A stretch of DNA of 21,631 bases from CAYOEV01 sp964403075 (lineage in GTDB: Bacteria > Bacteroidota > Bacteroidia > Cytophagales > Cyclobacteriaceae). The DNA lies in NCBI GenBank assembly GCA_964403075.1, contig CAYOEV010000034.1:1-21631 (forward strand), written 5' to 3'. The notes below the pieces were generated by a model. It was given only the letters and a program-made list of their open reading frames with translations, was not told the DNA's origin and searched no databases. Within the stretch, counting starts at the first letter, position 1. Every line of letters begins with the position of its first letter. A program made the position numbers and the translations under genes. Positions 15,889 through 21,631 of this stretch are shown piece after piece.

Positions 15889-16063
15889 GGCGTATGGTGG
15901 GCATCGGTATGGCCCCTTACGGGCTACCGGCGCACATAGAATAGATCAGGCCACAGATAGGCCACTGGTTTCTCAACCTGTTGAACAAGTCACCGCATGG
16001 TGCCCAGCAACCCACTATCACCACCAAGATCCACCACTTTACCTTATTGAGGTTGGACCTATC
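15889..16063. other. intergenic, no gene; weak hairpin
   Basis: Downstream of the four-gene operon. A short hairpin GGCCC-CTTAC-GGGCT near 15911 could help end the transcript but has no T tract. No gene recognised; a short open frame crossing into the repeat array (15981-16283) is judged spurious. Confidence 0.4.
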
Positions 16064-16160
16064 TATTCCCCTCCTGGGAGGGGCTAGGGGTGGGTCAGTA
16101 CCCTCCTGTGAGGGGCTAGGGGTATATCAATTCCCCTCCTGTGAGGGGCTAGGGGTGGGT
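16064..16160. repeat. tandem repeat array 1 (about three diverged 33-bp units)
   Basis: Three units. Each has a palindromic core CCCCTCCTGGGAGGGG (or variants with TGTGAGGGG), then CTAGGGGT, then a short AT-rich or GGGT linker. Units begin near 16065, 16095 and 16129; spacing is slightly irregular. It has the same orientation as arrays 2 and 3. It lies between the end of the plus-strand operon and the end of the SGNH hydrolase gene, a convergent gap. Confidence 0.9.
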
Positions 16161-16197
16161 TTCGTGATATCCACTCTGCAATTAGTTAAATATAATC

Positions 16198-16303
16198 ACC
16201 AACGACTAATTAACAGTTTAGCAGCCTTAAATGCTGAACATGAGTCGCCATTAAAGCGCAACGTTGGGAAACAATCACGATAGGTTATGTGGGAGTCGTT
16301 GGT
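16198..16303. repeat. 10-bp inverted repeat enclosing 86 bp
   Basis: ACCAACGACT (16198-16207) and AGTCGTTGGT (16294-16303) are exact reverse complements. The enclosed DNA includes a small hairpin (CAGC...GCTG) and AACGTTG. It lies just beyond the stop of the SGNH gene. GAGTCG at 16293-16298 can alternatively pair with CGACTC at 16317-16322. The function is unknown. Confidence 0.6.
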
Positions 16304-16326
16304 ACTTCCCTTGTATCGACTCGTTT

Positions 16327-17085
16327 TTATTCCAACACATTTTTCAGTACATCATAATATCTGGTCGCAATGAAATCAGCACCTGATTCATTATAATGCA
16401 CGTCATCAGCCAATAAGGTGTCGGTGAACCCTGTAAACATATCAACTGCTATCACTTGTGAAGTTGAGGTTGTTTGGTCAGCCACAATAGTTAGAACGTC
16501 TTGCTGTATTTGATTAAAGGCATTGGTTAATTCTGTTGTCATAAAGCTGGAAAGGCCCGGCGCTGGTTGCTCAACAATGATGGTTATATTAGGGTTGTTC
16601 GACTGTAAAGCGTCGATGATGGCATTGATATTCGAAATGGTTTGATTGTAATTTTGCCCATTCAATAGGTCATTTCCACCTGGCGAACTAAGCAGTACAA
16701 TATCTGGTGAACCTGTTTCATTGAGCCAACCATTAAGGCCATTTAAAATTTGCCCTGAAGTCCAACCGCTCCTTCCTTCGTGGTCTATGTCGAAATTATC
16801 AGAATTAAATATGGGATATGATGCTTCGTCAGATTGTGTTCCAATGAAATCAAAGGTCCAGTCATTTTCTTTTAAATCCTTCCAAAGTTCGTATCTGAAA
16901 CTTTCAAATGCAGGTCTCGCTCCTTCAACTCTTGAGGCGCCTAATGGCATAATCTTGTTGATGGAAGTACTAATGGATTTTATTTCTCTTGGCGTATCAG
17001 AATTCTCGTCACACGCAGTAAAAATGAAAGCGATTAAACTGATAACTACAATTTTTAAACTCGTTTTTAATTTGATATCGGTCAT
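16327..17085 (-). CDS. SGNH/GDSL-type hydrolase lipoprotein
   Basis: A 252-residue lipoprotein: the signal sequence ends in IFTAC with lipidated C25. The SGNH hydrolase fold follows, resembling the XynE-like acyl/carbohydrate esterase group. Block I IMPLGASRVEG holds nucleophile S51 (GAS instead of the usual GDS), then DHEGRSGWTSGQI (101-113) with the oxyanion Gly, GGNDLL with N138, and the D-x-x-H block LADDVHYNESG with H230 and D227. The catalytic set is complete, so an active esterase or deacetylase is likely, anchored in a membrane and facing outward; the substrate is unknown. The gene looks more AT-rich by eye than the operon to its left. It stands alone between repeat arrays 1 and 2. 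Confidence 0.85.
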   Translation of the reverse strand: MTDIKLKTSLKIVVISLIAFIFTACDENSDTPREIKSISTSINKIMPLGASRVEGARPAFESFRYELWKDLKENDWTFDFIGTQSDEASYPIFNSDNFDIDHEGRSGWTSGQILNGLNGWLNETGSPDIVLLSSPGGNDLLNGQNYNQTISNINAIIDALQSNNPNITIIVEQPAPGLSSFMTTELTNAFNQIQQDVLTIVADQTTSTSQVIAVDMFTGFTDTLLADDVHYNESGADFIATRYYDVLKNVLE

Positions 17086-17289
17086 AGAATTTTTGTTTTA
17101 AATCACAGAAAATATCATCAGATATTGCATACGTGATAAGCCCACCTGCTCATTAAATTTAATCATTAATCAAAAGCAGTGAACGATAGAAGATAATTCC
17201 TTTTCCATGTATGCGAGCTGACGTTTGGCAATAATTGACGAACAGTGATTTCATGCATAGGATAATAATCCGTCTGGTAAAATCCACCT
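17086..17289. other. AT-rich upstream region of the SGNH gene
   Basis: About 200 bases upstream of the SGNH hydrolase. It holds the 12-bp palindrome ATTAAATTTAAT near 17153 but no clear TTTG/TAnnTTTG pair. The SGNH promoter is probably here. No gene recognised. Confidence 0.4.
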
Positions 17290-17553
17290 ATTCCCTTCCC
17301 GGAAGTGGCTAGGGGTGTATCAATTCCCCTCCTGGGAGGGGCTAGGGGTGTATAAATTCCCCTCCTGGGAGGGGTTAGGGGTGTATAAATTCCCCTCCTG
17401 GGAGGGGTTAGGGGTGTATAAATTCCCCTCNNNNNNNNNNNNNNNNNNNNNNNNNNNNNNNNNNNNNNNNNNNNNNNNNNNNNNNNNNNNNNNNNNNNNN
17501 NNNNNNNNNNNNNNNNNNNNNNNNNNNNNNCTGGGAGGGGTTAGGGGTGGGTA
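17290..17553. repeat. tandem repeat array 2 (33-bp units, with scaffold gap)
   Basis: The first unit (17290-17320) is degenerate; from 17322 the units repeat with an exact 33-bp period (starts at 17322, 17355, 17388, 17421). Each is AATT, then CCCCTCC-TG-GGAGGGG, then TTAGGGG (CTAGGGG in the first), then TGTATA. One more partial unit follows the N run and ends near 17553. Because 33 is a multiple of three and one frame per strand lacks stops, the array reads as a spurious repetitive peptide (FPSWEGLGVYK on plus). Confidence 0.95.
17431..17530. other. 100-N scaffold gap inside array 2
   Basis: Exactly 100 N, the conventional size for a gap of unknown length. The break falls inside the tandem repeat, so the assembler could not span it; the true distance and copy number are unknown, and genes could be missing here. 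Confidence 0.98.
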
Positions 17554-17710
17554 TGGTGCCACCCTCTATGCGGTCAACTCTTCCACTTTGGTTGGTATTC
17601 TCTCAAATCGAGGAAGAAAAGTGGATCAATCCATTGGCGTGTCCATGTCAGGTAGTTCAAACCAGTGGAATGGGTATTCTAAAGACTTAAAATTACTTTT
17701 TGAGGTTTAA
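17554..17710 (+). pseudogene. possible 3' remnant of a gene after the repeat array
   Basis: Directly after the last repeat, one plus frame stays open to a TAA at 17708-17710 and reads like a protein C-terminus: YAVNSSTLVGILSNRGRK, then VDQSIGVSMSGSSN, then WNGYSKDLKLLFEV. It has no start of its own; the upstream frame runs only through repeats and the gap. It could be the tail of a gene cut off by the repeat or lying in the gap, or chance. The stop overlaps the amidohydrolase stop by 3 bp on the opposite strand. No family recognised. Confidence 0.3.
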
Positions 17711-20700
17711 TGTCCGCACACACAATGGGGTCTACTATGCACTCCGGACTCTGCATGCCAATCGAAGTTGTCATTGTAACCGTCAGCTTCCCAGTAGAAT
17801 TTAGACCTGGGCTTTTCGATATTACCTGTTTCATTCATGGTTGCCACGTCATACAACCTGCCGTTTACCATGGTATACCGGACGTATTGTGAATTTTGGA
17901 TATCAACCATAGGATCCTGATCTAAAACGACAAGGTCAGCCAGCTTCCCTGTTTTCAGAGAGCCTAGATCTTCTCCCATTCCAATATATTCCGCTCCGTG
18001 TATGGTAGCTGCGCGTAGTGCTTCGAAATTGGTCATACCACCCTGCTGTAGCATCCACATCTCCCAATGAACACCTAATCCCTGCAATTGACCATGACCT
18101 CCGACACAAATTCTGACACCCCGGTCAATCAGATCATGAAGTGATCGGCTTGTCAGCATGTGCCCGTTTTCATATTCTTTCATAGGAGCCATCGTACGAT
18201 GTCTGCTCCGGCTGTCGATGATCGATCTGGGTGTGTATTTAAGCAGATGTTCGTTCTCCCAAACATTGCTGGTTTGGTACCAATAGTACTCTCCGCTCAG
18301 TCCAGCGTAGTTTACAATCAAAGTAGGCGTATTGGCGGTTTTACTGTTTTCCCAAAGCGTAAGTACATCATCGTAAAGCGGAGCTACGGGCATATTATGT
18401 TCAATACTGGTGTGTCCATCCAGGATCATGGTCATATTGTGAAAAAACGTTGATCCTCCTTCGGGATACACCATGATCTTACTTTCTCTGGCCGCTTTGA
18501 TTACCTGCTGTCTCTGATTTCTTCGCGGTTGGTTATAACTTTTCACGCTAAATGCCCCGTAGGCTTTGGTTCTGTCGATCGCGAATTTGGCATCTTCATA
18601 ATTATTGATTGACGCCTTAAAATCACCATCTGCACCATAAAGAATGGTTCCGGTGGTGTAGATCCTGGGTCCAACCATGTTTCCGGCCCTTACCATTTCA
18701 CTTTGGGAAAGGGACATCTCTGTGTGAGAAGACGGATCGTGAGTGGCGGTGATGCCATAGGCAAGATTGGCGTAGTAAGGCCATTCCTTTTGAGGGCTCA
18801 GCCCAAATCGGAAAGCACGAAGATGAGCGTGGGTATCAATGATACCAGGAATGATCACTTTTCCACTCACATCGTATTTTTTGGCATTGTCAGGGATTGT
18901 TATTTCATTCATCGCTCCGATGTCACGGATTCTGTTTCCCTCGATCAAGAGGGTTCCATTTTCGATAATCTCATCTCCATTCATGGTGATGATCTTAGCG
19001 CCAGTAAATGCAACGACTCCGTCGGGGCGATCAGTTTTTAAAGTGAGTCCGGTTTTGGTGATTTGAGTGGGCACCTGATTTACGCTGTCGGGCGATCCTT
19101 CTAAAAAGGTGAAGGCATTTTTGACTTCTATGGTGTAGATGTTCGGTCCGAGAGTCCAACTCAATTTATCCCCTCTTTGATTCCATTGAAAACTAAGCCC
19201 ACCGTCTTCGGAAACCATTTTCATAGGAAGATTTTTCTGATCTTTTGATATTTCAAGTGTTTTCCCGTGCTCACTGAATGGCATCACATATACCTTGTAG
19301 AGTTCACCGAAAGCTATCCATTTGTTATCAGGGCTGAGCGTGAATTGACCTGCATATTTAGAATGAAGATGTATTCGCTGGTCTTCACCATTGAGGTTGA
19401 CACTTCGCAAGCTTTTGTCAAGCTCTCCAAATATGTACCCACCCTTTTGGTAGTAGATTCTGTCGTCAGAGGCATTGAATGTCGGATACTGGCCATCATT
19501 AAGAACGAAATTCATTTTACCACCTCTGGTATTCATCCAATAAATACCCTCTTCTTCTGTATATGCACTGCCCATGGCACTGTTTCCTCCCTCTTTGTAG
19601 AAAGTGATCATAGATCCATCCATTGAGAATGAGGGCTGCCGATAAATTCCTTTTTCGGAAGTGATTGGTGTTGGCGTGCCTCCCTTGGTAGGAATTTTCA
19701 TTATGGCTCCTTTTTCCACGTCATTCCAAGTGACATAGACGATGGTGTTGCCATCTTTTGAGAAGGCTGGCTCAAATTCCAGATCACTTCCTTGTGTCAG
19801 CCGCCTTGGTTCACCATTGGGTAGATTTTTAATCCATAGGTATCCCGCTGCATTGAATACGAGTTTCTTTTCATCAGGAGAAATGCGCGCTCCACGTACC
19901 ACGCTAATGTCAAATGTTTCCGGATCAGGATCCTGCTTGAATTGGAGGGCATCTACAATGGTGTGCGCTGCTGAAGCCTGGAACGGAATGACAGCAGCTT
20001 CACCGGTCTTTGTATTGATCTTCCGGATCTTCCCATTGGCCCAGATGATCACATGTTTGTTGTCTGGCAACCAGCTGTAGCCGGGGTAGACACCAAAAAT
20101 TGCCCAGGCCTCTTGTTGGTCCTTAGACAATTCACTGTACACCGGACGCTGAATACCGGTTTTAAGGTTGTGTGTGTACAATACGGTTTTAGTCCTTACC
20201 CTCCTGATGAAGGCAATTGTTTTTCCGTCAGGAGAGATTTGGGGCCGGACGGCACCACCGGCTCCGGTGATCACGTTTTCAACTTTGCCTGTTTCCCGAT
20301 CATACCTTCGGATGACATAGATCTGGCTGTTGGGGTCTTTGTTATATTGAAAATATCCCCCCGGGTACATGTCCTCGGAAAAGTAGACATACCGACCATC
20401 CGGACTTACCCAGGGCTCGTTGACATCCTGTTGATCATTTTTTCGCTCCGTAAGTTGAATGCCACTGCCCCCCCGAACGTGGTAGAGCCACATTTCTCCG
20501 GCTCCCAGCGAACGACCAGATGTAAAATGCTTTCGCGCCACAATGTAATTTCCGTCAGGCGTCCATACGGCATTGTTCAGGAGCCTGAAATCTTCTTTGG
20601 TAATCTGTCGGGCATTATCTCCACTCACATCCATTACCCAAATATTGTCCCCCCCACCTGCATCGCTCGTGAACAAAATTTTAGATCCGTCGGGACTAAA

Positions 20701-20964
20701 TCTTGGCTGGACCTCAAGGGCGTGACCGGTTCGAAGAGGTGTGGCCATTCCTCCGGACACCGGCATGATAAATAGGTCTCCTAGCAGATCAAATACGAGC
20801 TGTGTCCCGTCCGGAGATACATCCAGATTCATCCAGGTACCCTCATCCACAGAAATAGTGACTTTCTTGTGGGGAGTATCCGGTTCGCTCACATTCCATT
20901 TGTCCTGGGCAGCGGATAAATGGCACAGAAGTATAAGGAGAAGTGTCGTGGTCTTTAATTTCAT
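17707..20964 (-). CDS. TolB-like beta-propeller/amidohydrolase fusion protein
   Basis: A 1085-residue exported protein with signal peptide about 1-19. Residues about 40-620 carry WD40-like (PD40/TolB-type) propeller repeats, recognisable from VSPDG/FSPDGSKILFTSD-type units (for example near 49, 89, 187, 244, 361, 400). Residues about 650-1040 form a metal-dependent amidohydrolase: GKVIIPGIIDTHAHL with H712 and H714, K808 in FSVKSY (candidate carboxylated lysine), H851 and H856 in GHTSIEHN, H957 in VGGHG, and GSLKTGKLADLVVLDQDP near the end. It probably hydrolyses C-N bonds in peptides or other amides in the periplasm; the substrate is unknown. The last residues are rich in His and Cys (H1076, H1080, C1081, C1083, H1085). 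The start at 20964 begins the signal peptide. It stands alone between arrays 2 and 3. Confidence 0.88.
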   Translation of the reverse strand: MKLKTTTLLLILLCHLSAAQDKWNVSEPDTPHKKVTISVDEGTWMNLDVSPDGTQLVFDLLGDLFIMPVSGGMATPLRTGHALEVQPRFSPDGSKILFTSDAGGGDNIWVMDVSGDNARQITKEDFRLLNNAVWTPDGNYIVARKHFTSGRSLGAGEMWLYHVRGGSGIQLTERKNDQQDVNEPWVSPDGRYVYFSEDMYPGGYFQYNKDPNSQIYVIRRYDRETGKVENVITGAGGAVRPQISPDGKTIAFIRRVRTKTVLYTHNLKTGIQRPVYSELSKDQQEAWAIFGVYPGYSWLPDNKHVIIWANGKIRKINTKTGEAAVIPFQASAAHTIVDALQFKQDPDPETFDISVVRGARISPDEKKLVFNAAGYLWIKNLPNGEPRRLTQGSDLEFEPAFSKDGNTIVYVTWNDVEKGAIMKIPTKGGTPTPITSEKGIYRQPSFSMDGSMITFYKEGGNSAMGSAYTEEEGIYWMNTRGGKMNFVLNDGQYPTFNASDDRIYYQKGGYIFGELDKSLRSVNLNGEDQRIHLHSKYAGQFTLSPDNKWIAFGELYKVYVMPFSEHGKTLEISKDQKNLPMKMVSEDGGLSFQWNQRGDKLSWTLGPNIYTIEVKNAFTFLEGSPDSVNQVPTQITKTGLTLKTDRPDGVVAFTGAKIITMNGDEIIENGTLLIEGNRIRDIGAMNEITIPDNAKKYDVSGKVIIPGIIDTHAHLRAFRFGLSPQKEWPYYANLAYGITATHDPSSHTEMSLSQSEMVRAGNMVGPRIYTTGTILYGADGDFKASINNYEDAKFAIDRTKAYGAFSVKSYNQPRRNQRQQVIKAARESKIMVYPEGGSTFFHNMTMILDGHTSIEHNMPVAPLYDDVLTLWENSKTANTPTLIVNYAGLSGEYYWYQTSNVWENEHLLKYTPRSIIDSRSRHRTMAPMKEYENGHMLTSRSLHDLIDRGVRICVGGHGQLQGLGVHWEMWMLQQGGMTNFEALRAATIHGAEYIGMGEDLGSLKTGKLADLVVLDQDPMVDIQNSQYVRYTMVNGRLYDVATMNETGNIEKPRSKFYWEADGYNDNFDWHAESGVHSRPHCVCGH

Positions 20965-20983
20965 ATCACTAGGCTTAAGTGAT
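20965..20983 (-). promoter_or_regulatory. inverted repeat next to the amidohydrolase start
   Basis: ATCACT-AGGCTTA-AGTGAT, a 6+6 inverted repeat immediately before the start codon. It could be an operator or a hairpin covering the ribosome binding site. No promoter elements fitting TTTG/TAnnTTTG were found close by. Confidence 0.3.
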
Positions 20984-21380
20984 TGACAATTTAAGCAGAA
21001 ACATGGATTTGAAAGTTTCATTAGGATTCAAGTAAGATGGGTCACCGATCGAATGGTTCCTGACAGTTGTAGCGGCATGTGCCCACGCTTTCTGGCTTCT
21101 ATGTCGGTTGCATATCGGTGAGTCGCCAGGTGTATTGCGTGGGGCGACTGTGCACGGCTAGCATAGGTGGGAAAACTAGACATAGCTACATGTAGTTAAA
21201 ATTATACGCTCGTAGGCTGAGGGGCCGTTCCAAGCCTCACCACACTTTTCTGATAATAAAACCCCATATATTTAAAGGTGACCTATTCTAAATTCTTCAT
21301 AATCCACTCCTTGGATTTCCAAGACTTCTTTTCTCTACCACGTCACTCTGTACAGCCTACCGGCTGAGGATGAAGTACCA
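20984..21380. other. intergenic, no gene recognised
   Basis: About 400 bases upstream of the amidohydrolase gene. Only short open frames occur. An inverted repeat AGTCGCC (21121-21127) / GGCGACT (21143-21149) is present. The 10-mer TGAGTCGCCA overlapping it also occurs near 16241 in the other repeat-flanked gap. The promoter of the amidohydrolase should lie here but is not obvious. Confidence 0.4.
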
Positions 21381-21631
21381 ACTCCCCTCCTGGGAGAGGT
21401 TTGGGGGACCTATCCATTCTCCTTTCGATAGTTGTTAGGGGTATACCCACTCCTGTAAAAGGTTAGGCGAGTATGCGAATCCCCCTCCTGTAAAAGGTTA
21501 GGGTGTATGCGAATCCCCCTCTTGGGAGGGGTTAGGGGTGTACAAATTCCCCTCCTGGGAGGGGTTAGGGGTGAATAAATTCCCCTCCTGGGAGGGGTTA
21601 GGGGTGAATAAATTCCCCTCCTGGGAGGGGT
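21381..21631. repeat. tandem repeat array 3, continuing past the window
   Basis: About seven and a half units of the same 33-bp family. The leftmost units are strongly diverged (for example TGGGAGAGGTTTGGGGG, and a unit with CTCCTTTCGATAG in place of the palindrome), two middle ones have CTCCTGTAAAAGG, and from about 21511 the units become nearly perfect copies of CCCCTCCTGGGAGGGG plus TTAGGGGTG. The array runs off the right edge. Confidence 0.95.

Noticed and set aside
15981..16283. 100-residue protein across array 1
   Set aside because: The middle of the translation is just repeat-derived peptide (PSCEGLGV type); no domain, start signal or conservation mark.
16198..16303. Canonical integron attC site
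   Set aside because: Size and inverted ends are suggestive, but the arms do not fit RYYYAAC/GTTRRRY and no integrase is in the window.
17290..17553. CRISPR array
   Set aside because: The repeats follow one another with a fixed 33-bp period and no unique spacers; no cas genes are present.
17315..17562. Repeat proteins on both strands of array 2
   Set aside because: A 33-bp unit leaves one stop-free frame on each strand, so the peptides are a by-product of the DNA repeat, and the frames also run through the N gap.

Overview
The window looks like a chromosomal scaffold segment from a Bacteroidota bacterium, most likely a Cytophagales-type environmental species. The signs are a histidine kinase with a periplasmic two-component propeller and Y_Y_Y domain, Bacteroidota-type promoter elements (TTTG and TAnnTTTG), mostly weak Shine-Dalgarno sites, WG-repeat and small beta-barrel secreted proteins, an alanine:cation symporter with a soluble insertion, and G/C-rich palindromic intergenic repeats. 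The genus cannot be fixed from sequence alone.

Layout, left (1-12300). A tRNA-Ser(UGA) runs off the left edge. It is followed by a fatty acid hydroxylase/sterol desaturase-family membrane enzyme (+), then a two-component pair on the minus strand: a large sensor kinase and, downstream, a single-domain response regulator. Divergent from the kinase is lysA (last step of lysine synthesis). LysA converges with and overlaps the end of a minus-strand run made of a possible 57-residue ORF, an O6-alkylguanine-DNA alkyltransferase and a small lipoprotein. Next come an AGCS amino acid symporter (-) with a clear promoter, an operator-like palindrome and a terminator, a divergent WG-repeat secreted protein (+), then a minus-strand beta-barrel protein, a CBS-pair protein and a CFFCGG-motif exported protein.

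Layout, middle (12349-15888). A tight plus-strand operon holds a LolD/MacB-type ABC ATPase without its permease, a PduO-type cobalamin adenosyltransferase, a branched-chain aminotransferase and an AlaDH/saccharopine dehydrogenase-like oxidoreductase. Two of the three junctions are ATGA overlaps. The last two enzymes point to amino acid metabolism.

Layout, right (15889-21631). Two minus-strand genes, an SGNH hydrolase lipoprotein and a TolB-like propeller/amidohydrolase fusion, are each bracketed by arrays of a 33-bp tandem repeat. The unit contains a near-perfect GC hairpin (CCCCTCC, TG, GGAGGGG) followed by TTAGGGG. There are three arrays (16064-16160, about 17290-17553, 21381 to the window end), all in the same orientation. 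The middle one contains a 100-N scaffold gap and the right one goes from degenerate to perfect copies toward the window end. This repeat-bracketed region is the most unusual part of the window and may be a site of gene exchange. No phage, insertion sequence, CRISPR array or recognisable defence system was seen.
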